A stretch of DNA of 64,000 bases from Photobacterium sp. Ph5 (GCF_022129445.1 NZ_JADQAQ010000008.1:1-64000); one strand, 5' to 3'; numbered from the stretch's first letter, positions 16,985 through 26,380 are shown. Numbers and translations: made by a program. The notes: generated from the sequence alone by a model not told the origin.

Positions 16985-19441
16985 ATGTATAAAGGGACAT
17001 TAGCATTACTTATTTCTAGTTTATTCACTCTTCCAACGGCAGCGATAGCAATGACGGCAAATAGCGATTTAAATTTAATGCCTTATCCACAGAATGTGGC
17101 TCTTAAAGAAGGTAAAGTCACTTTGGATAAATCTTTTTCGATTTATATCAAAGGTTATAATTCGCCCCGTGTTCAATTCAATACTAAAAGAGTCATGGAG
17201 CGACTTTATCGTCAGACAGGGTTGCCGATGTTGAACTGGCAAGCACAATCTGAACAAGACGCGACGTTAGTGATTAATATTCATCATCGCCCCAAATCAG
17301 ATGTTCAGAATATTGATAGTGACGAGTCCTATACGCTTGATGTTGGTAACGGTAAAATTGTAATTAATGCTGAGCGTCCTTATGGTGCATTTCATGGTCT
17401 AGAAACCTTGCTTCAAATGGTTTCTACGGACGCTACTGGTTATTTTGTTCCTGCTGTTTCTATTCAAGATAAGCCACGCTTTCCTTGGCGTGGGGTATCT
17501 TATGATACTTCAAGACATTTCATTGAGCTTGATGTGATCCTTCGTCAGTTAGATGCAATGGCATCAGCTAAACTCAATGTTTTCCATTGGCATATCTGGG
17601 ACGATCAAGGAATCCGAATTCAGCTTGATAACTACCAAAAACTTTGGCGTGAGACTGCCGATGGTAATTTCTATACCAAGGCGCAAATTCGTCAAGTTGT
17701 CGATTATGCGCGTAATTTAGGTATTCGTGTTATTCCAGAAATATCATTACCAGGTCATGCTTCAGCGGTGGCTCATGCTTATCCTGAATTAATGTCTGGC
17801 ATAGGAAAACAACAATACCCTCAGCAACGTGGATGGGGGGTATTTGAACCCTTAATGGATCCAACTAATCCCGAACTTTATGAAATGCTAGCGAGTGTGT
17901 TTGATGAAGTCGTCGCGTTATTTCCTGATGAGTATTTCCATATTGGTGGGGATGAGCCTAATTATCAGCAGTGGCGTGATAATCCGAAAATTCAGCAATT
18001 TATTAAAGATAATCATATTGATGGTGAACGCGGCTTACAGTCTTATCTTAATACTAAAGTAGAAAAGATGTTGGCAGAGCGCGGTAAGAAAATGACTGGA
18101 TGGGATGAAATCTGGCATAAAGACTTACCTAAATCGATAGTGATCCAAAGCTGGCAAGGTCATGACAGTATAGGTCGTGCCGCAAAAGAAGGGTATCAAG
18201 GTATTCTTTCAACGGGCTATTACCTTGATCAACCACAACCGACAAGTTATCACTATCGAAACGATCCTATGCCTAAAGGGATCACTGTGGATGACAAACT
18301 TCATCAAGGCGAGGAATTCGAGACTTACGAATGGGTGAAGCCTAGAAGTAAAGGCGGTCCACGCACAGGTAACTTAACTATTATTACCGCTGTTAATGGT
18401 AGTTATCGTGCATTTACAGACTACAACGGTAAGTCTCGTGAAGAGGTGTACATTCTTGAGTATATGCCAGGCGTTAAATTTCGAGGGCATTTCGATAATT
18501 TCATGTCATATACCGAATTTAATTACGATTTTTCCAATGACAAACTTGCAGACAGCAGTTATCAGTTAATCGGTAATGTGCGCTGGCCTGCAACAGGTCA
18601 ACTTATTGCAAGTAGTGATATGACAGGAACTCAGATCCCAGAACCTAATGGGGGCTATCCAGCAGAATTAACAGAAAAAGAACAAGCATTGATTTTAGGC
18701 GGTGAAATCACAATATGGGGCGAAAACCTCGATTCTATGACGATTGAACACCGTTTATGGCCGCGAAGTTACGCAGTTGCAGAGCGTTTGTGGTCAAGCC
18801 AAGCGTTAACCGATGAGCGCAGCATGTATAAGCGGATGAAAGCAATCGATACATGGTCAGAAATATCCGTTGGGTTACGCCATCATGCGGATGCAAACAT
18901 GATGCTAAAACGTCTTGCTAATGGTGCAGATGAAAGCGCGTTACAAACCTTAGCCAAGTATGTTGAGCCAGCTCAATATTATGCACGTCATTGGGAGAAG
19001 TGGAATTCGACACCAACGAAAGGCGATTTATATAACCAGTATGAGCGTTTAAATCGCTTTGCTGATGCATTGCCTGTTGAAAGTTTGGCAGTGTATGAGA
19101 TGAATGATCTGGTTTCACGTATTAGTAAGGGGGATATGTCAGCCCTTGATACGCTAAATATGCATTACTTAACAGTTAAGTTAGCCGCGCAGCAAGTCAA
19201 ACCGATCTTTGCTAACAATATTGCTGCTGTAAATACTATGCCTATGACTGATGCTGTTATAGCGGTTGCAGATCTCGGAATGAACCTGATTGATAAAATA
19301 AAACAGGGAAGTAAGTTATCAGAGCAAGAGGTAGCGGCTTATCATCAAATTATTGATAAAAATGCCGTCATATTTGACGAAACTATCGTTGCTATCGTCT
19401 CGCCAACTAAGCAGTTACTTCACATTTTAGAAAATCATTAA
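16985..19441 (+). CDS. Exported beta-N-acetylhexosaminidase, GH20
   Basis: This 818-residue enzyme has a signal peptide (cleavage near AIA-MT, residue about 22) and no lipobox, so it is periplasmic or secreted. A GH20b-type N-terminal domain (LMPYPQNVALKEGK) precedes the (beta/alpha)8 catalytic domain from about residue 165. The catalytic Asp-Glu pair is in YFHIGGDEPN near residue 320, and active-site tryptophans are seen in HWHIWDDQG, GWDEIWH and IQSWQGHD. It removes terminal GlcNAc from chito-oligosaccharides. It follows kdgK by 159 bp; a good TATAAT box at 16960-16965 suggests its own promoter. Confidence 0.93.
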   Translation: MYKGTLALLISSLFTLPTAAIAMTANSDLNLMPYPQNVALKEGKVTLDKSFSIYIKGYNSPRVQFNTKRVMERLYRQTGLPMLNWQAQSEQDATLVINIHHRPKSDVQNIDSDESYTLDVGNGKIVINAERPYGAFHGLETLLQMVSTDATGYFVPAVSIQDKPRFPWRGVSYDTSRHFIELDVILRQLDAMASAKLNVFHWHIWDDQGIRIQLDNYQKLWRETADGNFYTKAQIRQVVDYARNLGIRVIPEISLPGHASAVAHAYPELMSGIGKQQYPQQRGWGVFEPLMDPTNPELYEMLASVFDEVVALFPDEYFHIGGDEPNYQQWRDNPKIQQFIKDNHIDGERGLQSYLNTKVEKMLAERGKKMTGWDEIWHKDLPKSIVIQSWQGHDSIGRAAKEGYQGILSTGYYLDQPQPTSYHYRNDPMPKGITVDDKLHQGEEFETYEWVKPRSKGGPRTGNLTIITAVNGSYRAFTDYNGKSREEVYILEYMPGVKFRGHFDNFMSYTEFNYDFSNDKLADSSYQLIGNVRWPATGQLIASSDMTGTQIPEPNGGYPAELTEKEQALILGGEITIWGENLDSMTIEHRLWPRSYAVAERLWSSQALTDERSMYKRMKAIDTWSEISVGLRHHADANMMLKRLANGADESALQTLAKYVEPAQYYARHWEKWNSTPTKGDLYNQYERLNRFADALPVESLAVYEMNDLVSRISKGDMSALDTLNMHYLTVKLAAQQVKPIFANNIAAVNTMPMTDAVIAVADLGMNLIDKIKQGSKLSEQEVAAYHQIIDKNAVIFDETIVAIVSPTKQLLHILENH

Positions 19442-19451
19442 ACGAAGTCGT

Positions 19452-19479
19452 TGCCGTCTGTTTATTCAGGCGGCATTTT
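19452..19479 (+). terminator. Terminator after GH20 gene
   Basis: TGCCGTCTG and CAGGCGGCA form a 9-bp stem (one G-T) with a short T tract. Strength is moderate. Confidence 0.6.
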
Positions 19480-19514
19480 AATGATTGATAACGCATTTAT
19501 TTATGAAGGTTTCC

Positions 19515-20561
19515 ATGACAAAACAATCCCCCTTACATTTTTATGTAGGCACTTATACTGATGCACCGAGTGATAGTCATGGTGTTATTGGTATTTCCCT
19601 TGATCCTCAATCTGGCGTATTAACGTTAAACAATGAGATAGTGCCTGATACGTTGCAACAACAGCATAATCCATCTTATCTTGCTTCGACTCAAAACGGG
19701 TTATATACATTTAATGAAGTTGATCGACACAATGGTGCACAGCTTCATTTTTCTAATAATAAAACGCGTTGTTCTTTAGCTATTGCTGGGGATTATCCTT
19801 GTCATATTGATGAAAAAGATAAGCTTTTGGCGGTGGCGAACTATGGTTCAGGCAATGTCACTGTTTATGGTTTAGATGAAGAAGGTCAACCGACGGAGTG
19901 TATCGCAGATTTATTTGTTGATGGCTGTGGACCAAATGTTAATCGTCAAGAAGCCCCTCATGCACATCAAGTAACATTTCTAAAGCATACCAATCAGTTA
20001 GCTGCTGTTGATTTAGGCAGTGATTGCATTTATTTCTACGATTATGATGTCAACACGTTAGCATTTACCTTACATCAAACGCTGAACATGCCAGCGGGAT
20101 CTGGCCCTCGACATCTTGTTTTTAGCCATGATGAATCAATCGGCTATGTTGCGTGTGAACTGTCTGAAACGCTTGTTGTGATCACAAAACAAGATGGCTG
20201 TTGGGAGCAAGCATCACAACAAGCACTGCTTGTTAATGAAGAAAATAAACAAGCGGCATCTGCTATTTACTTATCACCAGATGAACGCTTTTTATATGTT
20301 TCTTGTCGTGCTCAAAACAAGATTAGTTGTTTTAATGTAGACGGTGAAAACGTTACTCAATTAGCCGCTGTTGATTGTGGCGGGGCATTCCCTCGTGATT
20401 TTGTGATTTCCCAAAATGGCGAATGGTTGCTGGTGGCGAATCAACATTCTAACGATATTCTTAGCTATCACCGTAATGTTGAAACGGGCGCTATTAAAGC
20501 AACAGGTTATCGTTGTAAGGTCGGTGCTCCTGTATGCCTTATCGAGATGCTTTCACGATAA
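19515..20561 (+). CDS. Seven-bladed beta-propeller lactonase (6-phosphogluconolactonase/YbhE family)
   Basis: This 348-residue cytoplasmic protein starts at the ATG at 19515, with AAGGT five nt upstream; earlier starts at 19485 and 19503 are less likely. Family features are HFYVGTYTD at the N-terminus, the EAPHAHQVTF metal-site segment, GSGPRHLVF, and blade-like repeats of YLSPDERFLYVSCR type. It hydrolyses a sugar lactone. Next to the GH20 and GlcNAc-acid genes it may open N-acetylglucosaminolactone, but a role as the pentose-phosphate Pgl cannot be excluded. Confidence 0.85.
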   Translation: MTKQSPLHFYVGTYTDAPSDSHGVIGISLDPQSGVLTLNNEIVPDTLQQQHNPSYLASTQNGLYTFNEVDRHNGAQLHFSNNKTRCSLAIAGDYPCHIDEKDKLLAVANYGSGNVTVYGLDEEGQPTECIADLFVDGCGPNVNRQEAPHAHQVTFLKHTNQLAAVDLGSDCIYFYDYDVNTLAFTLHQTLNMPAGSGPRHLVFSHDESIGYVACELSETLVVITKQDGCWEQASQQALLVNEENKQAASAIYLSPDERFLYVSCRAQNKISCFNVDGENVTQLAAVDCGGAFPRDFVISQNGEWLLVANQHSNDILSYHRNVETGAIKATGYRCKVGAPVCLIEMLSR

Positions 20562-20582
20562 TCAAATTGCTATTAACGTCTT

Positions 20583-20612
20583 AAAAGCCATAGTGTTGAC
20601 TGTGGCTTTTTT
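20583..20612 (+). terminator. Terminator after lactonase
   Basis: AAAAGCCATAG pairs with CTGTGGCTTTT (one G-T), followed by T6. Confidence 0.85.
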
Positions 20613-20661
20613 GTACCTTAAAAACGTATAGTTTGTTGTTAAATGAATTTAGGAAACCACA

Positions 20662-21255
20662 ATGGATTTGTTTGCTGATCAAGGTGAGTGGATAACAATC
20701 AATGATGGATTACTCTATTGGCATCCACAGTTTTTGAATTTACAGCAGTCTGAACAGTATTTTAAGCAACTGAAAAACGAACTGAACTGGCAACAAGAAC
20801 ACATTACGCTATTTGGTAAGTCAGTGCTTCAGCCGAGGTTACAAACATGGCTCGGTGATGCTGTTTATACTTATTCAGGGCTTACCATGCATCCACAACC
20901 TTGGACATCGGCAGTATTAGATTTAAAAGCACAGTGTGAGCAGCAAGCACAAACGTCGTTTAACTCTGTGCTTGGTAATTTATACCGTGATGGTGAAGAT
21001 TACATGGGGTGGCATCAAGACAATGAGCGTGAATTAGGCCATCAACCTGTTATTGCTTCTTTAAGCTTTGGTGCAACACGACAGTTCGTGTTTAAACATA
21101 AAATAACCAAAGAGAAAATAGCCTTTCAATTAACACCGGGATCTTTGCTGATAATGGCAGGAGAGACCCAGCAGTATTGGCAACATGCACTACCCAAGAC
21201 TAAACGCGTCAATGAGGCACGCATAAACCTGACCTTTCGTTATATTAATCAGTAA
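20662..21255 (+). CDS. AlkB-like Fe(II)/2-oxoglutarate DNA dealkylase
   Basis: This 197-residue dioxygenase resembles AlkB homologues (ABH2-like short form). The iron ligands are His and Asp in WHQDNE and a distal His in WQHALPK. The 2-oxoglutarate-binding arginines are in RINLTFR. It repairs alkylated bases by oxidative demethylation. An AGGAAACC ribosome site precedes the ATG. The gene is single and has no ada neighbour. Confidence 0.9.
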   Translation: MDLFADQGEWITINDGLLYWHPQFLNLQQSEQYFKQLKNELNWQQEHITLFGKSVLQPRLQTWLGDAVYTYSGLTMHPQPWTSAVLDLKAQCEQQAQTSFNSVLGNLYRDGEDYMGWHQDNERELGHQPVIASLSFGATRQFVFKHKITKEKIAFQLTPGSLLIMAGETQQYWQHALPKTKRVNEARINLTFRYINQ

Positions 21256-21393
21256 CTGAAGGTATGATCACGTTCGATTGAAATGGCTATCATCAAAACG
21301 TTCTATTTTGATAACTCATTCTAATTAATCAATTATTACAATCCCTATCTCCACCTTCACAGGGTAAACTCATTGACAATAAGGGAGGGGGAT

Positions 21394-21852
21394 ATGTATT
21401 TTTTCAATTTGAAAGCCTTGTTGCTTGATTTAAAACACAATAATGTCACTGAGTGGGAATCTGCGTTGTATGTTTTGATTCCGGTTATTGTGATGATGCT
21501 GTATTCGTATTACCTACCACAAACAGATTCGTTAGAATCAATCGCTGAGAACGTCATTTTTATAATTAACTTTATTATTTTATTTTTTGTGAATGGCGGA
21601 AATAACGGAAAAAACTTTTTAATTAAATACTTTTCGTTAAGTTGGGTTGTAGGGTGGCGAGTTGCAATCTTTTACCTCGTTCCATTTATGTTTGTATTTT
21701 TTGGTCTTATGTATTTTGTTTTTCCCGATTATTTAAAACATGATACCTACGGCTTATTAGTATTTGGTATTGCCTTTGAAGTGTTTTATCTGTTTTTTAT
21801 GATTAAAGCATTTAGAGCAACGTTACAAACAACGAGTCCTGCTTATAGCTAA
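21394..21852 (+). CDS. Four-helix membrane protein, unknown function
   Basis: This 152-residue protein has a very strong ribosome site (AAGGGAGGGGG) before the ATG at 21394; an in-frame TTG at 21373 is rejected. About four hydrophobic segments are seen (residues about 23-41, 50-70, 86-110 and 117-140). I recognise no motif. It lies between alkB-like and the CorC-like gene and ends at a strong bidirectional terminator. Confidence 0.65.
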   Translation: MYFFNLKALLLDLKHNNVTEWESALYVLIPVIVMMLYSYYLPQTDSLESIAENVIFIINFIILFFVNGGNNGKNFLIKYFSLSWVVGWRVAIFYLVPFMFVFFGLMYFVFPDYLKHDTYGLLVFGIAFEVFYLFFMIKAFRATLQTTSPAYS

Positions 21853-21863
21853 TAAAGCCGATG

Positions 21864-21899
21864 AAAAAAGAGTTAGCCTTTGTTGGCTAACTCTTTTTG
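21864..21899. terminator. Bidirectional terminator
   Basis: AAAAGAGTTAGCC and GGCTAACTCTTTT form a 13-bp perfect stem with A and T tracts on both sides, between convergent genes. Confidence 0.92.
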
Positions 21900-21919
21900 A
21901 TCGAATGAAGCGCAATAGA

Positions 21920-23209
21920 CTATTCGTAACGTTGAGCTAATATCCGATCTATACGGTTATTTTCTAATGTTAGAATACGGAATTGCCAACCTTGCCAGCG
22001 AATACAGTCATCCAATTTAGGTAAATCATCTAATAGCCACACTAACATACCGCTCAATGTGTGGTAGCCGCCGTCTTCTTCATCTGGAAGTTTGTTAATT
22101 TCCAGGAGATCTTTAAATACAGTGATCGGCATCATGCCATCTAAATTCCAACTGCCGTCTGGGTTTTGCTCTGACCAAACATCTTTTGGATTATCAGGGG
22201 TAAATTTACCGGCTAATGCCTCTAAAATATCTTGAGAAGTCACGATACCTTGGATATCACCATATTCATCAACCACGAAAGCAAAGTCTGTACCTGAGCT
22301 TTGGAACATTTCTAATAGCGTTGTACCTGTCCAGTTTTCTGGTACGAAAACGGGAGGGGTTAAGTAATCTAAAATTGATAGCGGATTTTCAGCCGTATTA
22401 TCATTGATAAACTGTAATAACTGCTTGGCATTTAATGTGCCTTTTAAATCGCTGAAGCCGTTATTTCCAACAGGAAGGCAAGCATGTGTACTTGAGAGCA
22501 ATTTTTGTAAATAGCTCTCAGGCGAATAATTTAAATCAAGATACGCAATTTCATTTCGTGGCGTCATCATTGAAGATACTTTTCGGTCATCGAAATTAAA
22601 TACATTACGCATCATGTTATGTTCATGCTGGTGGATCACACCAGACTGAGAACCTTCCGCGATCACTGCACGGATATCATCTTCTGTTAGTGCTGAACTG
22701 TCGTCTTTACCTTTGCCCAATAAACGTAATAGTAAATCGGTTGAGTTTGCCAATAGCCAGACAAATGGACGAGAAATAAAAGCAATAACCGCAATGGGAC
22801 GGGCGAAAAATATCGCAATAGATACAGCGTTTACTTGACCTAATCGTTTAGGAACTAATTCACCAATAACAATTGATACATACGTTAAAACAATGACCGC
22901 AATTGCTGAAGCAGTAAAGCCAACCGATTTAGCTGGAAAACCAAATTCGATTAACCAATGCGAAATAGGGCCAGCTAAAGCAGCTTCGCCAATAACACCG
23001 TTCATAATTCCAATAACAGTGATACCGATCTGCATTGTTGATAGAAATTGCGTGGGAGATTCACCTAGCTCTATTGCTTTTTGAGCAGAGATATTCCCTT
23101 CGTCTGCTAATCGCTGTAAACGGTTTTTCTTTGCTGTGACAAGTGCTATCTCAGACATAGCAAATAATCCATTAATAATGATCAAACAGACCAAAATAAT
23201 GATACTCAT
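21920..23209 (-). CDS. CNNM/CorC-type membrane protein (DUF21-CBS-CBS-CorC_HlyC)
   Basis: This 429-residue protein has an N-terminal DUF21 membrane domain with about four helices (residues 1-165; MSEIALVTAKKNRL), two CBS domains (about 200-330, including FAFVVDEYGDIQGIVT) and a C-terminal CorC_HlyC domain (about 345-425). Relatives are called hemolysin family, YtfL/PaeA or YoaE; they act in magnesium/cobalt efflux or polyamine export. The substrate is not clear from sequence. It is monocistronic and convergent with the unknown membrane protein gene. Confidence 0.9.
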   Translation of the reverse strand: MSIIILVCLIIINGLFAMSEIALVTAKKNRLQRLADEGNISAQKAIELGESPTQFLSTMQIGITVIGIMNGVIGEAALAGPISHWLIEFGFPAKSVGFTASAIAVIVLTYVSIVIGELVPKRLGQVNAVSIAIFFARPIAVIAFISRPFVWLLANSTDLLLRLLGKGKDDSSALTEDDIRAVIAEGSQSGVIHQHEHNMMRNVFNFDDRKVSSMMTPRNEIAYLDLNYSPESYLQKLLSSTHACLPVGNNGFSDLKGTLNAKQLLQFINDNTAENPLSILDYLTPPVFVPENWTGTTLLEMFQSSGTDFAFVVDEYGDIQGIVTSQDILEALAGKFTPDNPKDVWSEQNPDGSWNLDGMMPITVFKDLLEINKLPDEEDGGYHTLSGMLVWLLDDLPKLDDCIRWQGWQFRILTLENNRIDRILAQRYE

Positions 23210-23605
23210 TTATTTCTCCTAGAAACCTTGGACACCATAGGGTGGGAATAAAAATAGGTGCGCATATAACGTGAATAAAGGAAAGTCTATTCACACATTG
23301 TAGGTGATTATATCTATAGTATGCCTATAAGGTTAATTAAAAATTAACCTTTATTGGTTTTTGGTAAGAAATAAATTACGCATTCGTTTGGATACTAGAC
23401 AGAAGTGAAAATAATAGGTGTAATTTATTTAAACAATGAAACTAAAGTGTGATGAGGTTGTTTGGGCTTATGGGGTGTTATCATAATAGCTATCATAGCC
23501 AATGCTAATTCATTGAACTTGTTATGTTTGGTATAGTCTACGTTTAACTTTCTTTGTTACAGTAAACAAAGATCACCGTTAAGTGGAATACATGAGGATA
23601 TCAGT
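23210..23605. other. Divergent intergenic region, 396 bp
   Basis: It holds the promoters of the CorC-like gene (minus) and the lipoprotein gene (plus). No ORF, repeat or named operator was found. A GAGGA ribosome site for the lipoprotein gene sits at about 23593-23597. Confidence 0.4.
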
Positions 23606-23974
23606 GTGAAAAAAATTCAACTTGGCCTTGTTGCAGTTACAACGGCATTATTACTAACAGGCTGTGGCGAAGCAAAAATCACCGGTACGCCAATTAAGAA
23701 TGTCGATTCTATCGCGGTGACATCCGCAGAAGATATTGATGTGTTTTGTCCTACAGGTATTTGTACTTTTGAATTAACGGCTTCTAAACCTGTTACCGCA
23801 ACTGTCACTATGCATTACGATTACACCAAGCTATATACCAAGATTGAAGGTGTTGACGTTATTGGGGAAGGGGCAAAAAATGCTAAAGTTGTCGATGATG
23901 ATCAGTTTACTGTCGATATTAGCAGTGCAGATAAGCCTGTGAAAATTCAAGTGATTGATTATTACCGAAACTAA
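23606..23974 (+). CDS. Small predicted lipoprotein
   Basis: This 122-residue protein starts with GTG (GAGGATATCA upstream) and has a type II signal peptide ending in the lipobox LLTGC, so Cys20 should be lipidated. The mature part has two further cysteines (DVFCPTGIC) and looks like a small beta-rich domain. The residue after Cys is Gly, which is compatible with outer-membrane sorting. I recognise no family function. It is single and followed by a terminator. Confidence 0.75.
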   Translation: MKKIQLGLVAVTTALLLTGCGEAKITGTPIKNVDSIAVTSAEDIDVFCPTGICTFELTASKPVTATVTMHYDYTKLYTKIEGVDVIGEGAKNAKVVDDDQFTVDISSADKPVKIQVIDYYRN

Positions 23975-23993
23975 ATAAAATTTATGCGTTATC

Positions 23994-24024
23994 AAAAAGC
24001 AGCGATCATTAGTCGCTGTTTTTT
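23994..24024 (+). terminator. Terminator after lipoprotein gene
   Basis: CAGCGA and TCGCTG form the core stem, extended by A5/T6 tracts. Confidence 0.8.
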
Positions 24025-24143
24025 AGATTGAAATACTCTAAATATTTAAAGCAATGAACCTCTACTAATAAACGCCAGCCATTTGTTATTATGGTTCACA
24101 TGTTGTCTGTTTTATTTATAAAAAGTCATGAAACGAAATATTT

Positions 24144-24251
24144 ATGCACATATGGGCTGTTTTCAATAGTTTACTTTTTATCTTGGTATTTTTTGTCATT
24201 ACAGTGGTGTGTGTTTTTTGCACAGTAGCAAATAGGCTGATTACAAAGTAA
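24144..24251 (+). CDS. Possible 35-residue single-span membrane protein
   Basis: The ORF reads MHIWAVFNSLLFILVFFVIT then 15 residues ending in ANRLITK. It has one hydrophobic span and a basic C-terminus like known small membrane proteins. No clear ribosome site is seen, so it may be chance. Confidence 0.25.
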   Translation: MHIWAVFNSLLFILVFFVITVVCVFCTVANRLITK

Positions 24252-24334
24252 ACAAGCCATCTAACTGTTTTAAAAGTGAATGAAATATAAAACTAAAAAT
24301 ATATCGCATTCATCATTTATTTTTTACTTATTGT

Positions 24335-24730
24335 TTATTCACTGTTTCTTACTTTTCTGTTTGAAGTCATCTCTTGATTTAGTGCTTTAATTTTTCTTTT
24401 ATCGTTAATTAAGTGTGTAATAGCCATTATTGGGTGTTTATACATCATTCTAGGACCTGAATAATGCATAATTGTTTGTGATTTGACCTTTTCTTGAGCT
24501 TTGTAGCAATGAATAGGGCACTGTCGACATGTTGGCTTATTGATACCATAAGGACAACGATCTAGCCTTTGTTTTACGTAGCTTTTGAAAGATTCACAGT
24601 CTTCACATAAATTAACTTTTTTACATTTATCATTATGGTGGCGTGAGCAATAAATTTCAATCATTGCTGAAATAGTCAAAAATTCACGATTTAATTTACC
24701 TAGCAGCTTAAAGTTAGTGTTTATAGTCAT
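24335..24730 (-). CDS. ygbA: YgbA family (nitrous-oxide-stimulated promoter family) protein
   Basis: This 131-residue protein matches E. coli YgbA: an early REFLTISAMIEIYCSRHH segment, then CEDCESF, RLDRCPYGINKPTCRQCPIHCY and SGPRMMYKHPIMAITHLI. The conserved cysteines (at least eight) suggest metal or cluster binding. In enterobacteria ygbA is in the NsrR nitric-oxide regulon. I found only weak AT-rich dyad sequence upstream, so NsrR control here is unproven. The molecular function of the family is poorly known. Confidence 0.85.
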   Translation of the reverse strand: MTINTNFKLLGKLNREFLTISAMIEIYCSRHHNDKCKKVNLCEDCESFKSYVKQRLDRCPYGINKPTCRQCPIHCYKAQEKVKSQTIMHYSGPRMMYKHPIMAITHLINDKRKIKALNQEMTSNRKVRNSE

Positions 24731-24970
24731 CGGTTTGTATTTCTTAATTAATTCTATCTAGGATGTCAATTATACAAACATGTATATAAAATGATATTTA
24801 AGTTTTAGAGGGTGAATATGAAATTAAATCGTGTTTTTAATGATAAATAGCATCATCTTTGTTACCAAATTGAAAAAAAGTATCAGTTTTTTAAAGAAAC
24901 ATAAGGCGATGGGTTGATTTAAATAGGCTAGAGCAGTAGTATCCACGCCTCGATTTTTATGGTGGTGTAT

Positions 24971-25264
24971 ATGAGCAGATTTGAGTGCCTTGAAAGAATT
25001 GTCGACGAATATCGTAAAAAAGTTCGTGACGCTGAGTTTAACCGTCAGAACGATAGCGAAGTTGCTAAAGTTCTTGTTTTACTAGTCGGTAACTCTATGT
25101 TCAGTCTGGCTGATGAATTTGCTGATTGGGTTAATCGTGGTGGCGATCGTAGCTACGGTGGTAAGTTCTTCGTTTCTAAGCAACTGATGACGTTGTTAGA
25201 GCCTGTAACTTTCCGTGGTGTAACAGTACGTCGTGATTCGATTAAACTATTCAGAATTTCGTAA
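24971..25264 (+). CDS. Conserved-looking hypothetical protein, 97 residues
   Basis: The ATG at 24971 (GGTGG seven nt upstream) is preferred to the one at 24959. The protein begins MSRFECLERIVDEYRKKVRD, is soluble, mixed helical and charged, and contains a WVNRGGDRSYGGKFFVSKQL segment. It has no cysteine pairs or membrane spans. Codon use is like the neighbours. I cannot name its function. A hairpin follows about 90 bp after the stop. Confidence 0.65.
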   Translation: MSRFECLERIVDEYRKKVRDAEFNRQNDSEVAKVLVLLVGNSMFSLADEFADWVNRGGDRSYGGKFFVSKQLMTLLEPVTFRGVTVRRDSIKLFRIS

Positions 25265-25352
25265 GCTGAATGGATTCAATCGGTATTCCATGACTCCAAT
25301 GTAGAATTGGAAAACGGATTTTTGATCTTGATGTTTATCGGGGTCGGCAGCA

Positions 25353-25382
25353 GGGGATGCGAGTGCATCCCTTTCGCTTTTC
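25353..25382 (+). terminator. Probable terminator
   Basis: GGGATGC-GAGT-GCATCCC is a perfect stem followed by TTTCGCTTTT. The U tract is interrupted. Confidence 0.6.
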
Positions 25383-25449
25383 TGGCGTTATGTAATATCG
25401 GTTTTCACAAAGTCACTATCTCGTCTCAGTGACTGTGGTTTAGATAAAA

Positions 25450-26325
25450 TTAAATCGTTTTATTGAAAGCTTTAATTAAGACAGAGGTATCCATTCTTCC
25501 GAGCCCTTCGTTTTGTAATAAGCCATAACGTTTATCAACTGCGTCCGTCAGTGGTAATTCAAGATCGTGTTTTTTCGCTTCATCTAAACAAAAGCCCAGA
25601 TCTTTACGCATCCAATCAATAGCAAAGCCAAAATCAAATTTGTCTTCAGCCATGGTTGTAGCGCGATTTTCCATCTGCCAAGAGCCCGCCGCCCCATGTT
25701 TTAGAACGCTAACAACCTGTTCGATATCAAGGTTTGATTTTTGTGCCAGCGTTAATGCTTCACTCAATCCTTGCAGTACACCTGCAATACAAATTTGATT
25801 CACCATTTTACAGCGTTGACCTTGTCCATAACCGCCAACCAATACCGCTTGTTTCGCGTAGCTGTTTAAAATCGGTAATACGCCATCAAAAACAGCTTGT
25901 TCGCCACCGCACATGATAGTCAGTGCACCATTTTCAGCACCTGCTTGACCACCAGAAACTGGCGCATCAATAAAGTTAACGCCTTGCGCTAAGCATGCTT
26001 TCGCCAACTCTTCAGCAAGTTCCGCAGAGGTCGTCGTATGATCAACAAGGGTAGAGCCCGCTTTCATGCCAGCTAAAACGCCGTCAGCGCCAAATACAAC
26101 GCTGCGAACGTCATTATCGTTACCAACACAAAGAGCAACCACATCGCGGTTCTGAGCGGCTTCACGCGGCGTTTCACTGTATTGTCCTGAAAACTCCGAT
26201 GCCCATTGCTGCGCTTTAGAGGTTGTACGGTTATACACAGTGGTGTCGAAACCTGAATTAAACAGGTGACGTGCCATTGGGAAGCCCATTACACCCAAAC
26301 CAATAAAAGCGATACTTGTTGTCAT
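25450..26325 (-). CDS. NAD(P)-dependent beta-hydroxyacid dehydrogenase (3-hydroxyisobutyrate/tartronate semialdehyde reductase family)
   Basis: This 291-residue oxidoreductase has the Rossmann start IAFIGLGVMGFPMARHL, the substrate signature DAPVSGGQAGAENGALTIMCGG (about 120-141) and the catalytic lysine in GQRCKMVNQI (about 170). Relatives are GarR/GlxR, MmsB and GLYR-type succinic semialdehyde reductases. The substrate cannot be chosen from sequence. It is divergent from a MocR regulator, which probably controls it. Confidence 0.88.
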   Translation of the reverse strand: MTTSIAFIGLGVMGFPMARHLFNSGFDTTVYNRTTSKAQQWASEFSGQYSETPREAAQNRDVVALCVGNDNDVRSVVFGADGVLAGMKAGSTLVDHTTTSAELAEELAKACLAQGVNFIDAPVSGGQAGAENGALTIMCGGEQAVFDGVLPILNSYAKQAVLVGGYGQGQRCKMVNQICIAGVLQGLSEALTLAQKSNLDIEQVVSVLKHGAAGSWQMENRATTMAEDKFDFGFAIDWMRKDLGFCLDEAKKHDLELPLTDAVDKRYGLLQNEGLGRMDTSVLIKAFNKTI

Positions 26326-26380
26326 AGGTTTCTCCTTACCAAATACAGTAAAATTGAGTTATGTCATTATGTGATATGTT

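Noticed and set aside
24731-24830. NsrR operator upstream of ygbA
   Set aside because: The region has only weak AT-rich dyads and no convincing AAGATGCATTT-type half-sites.
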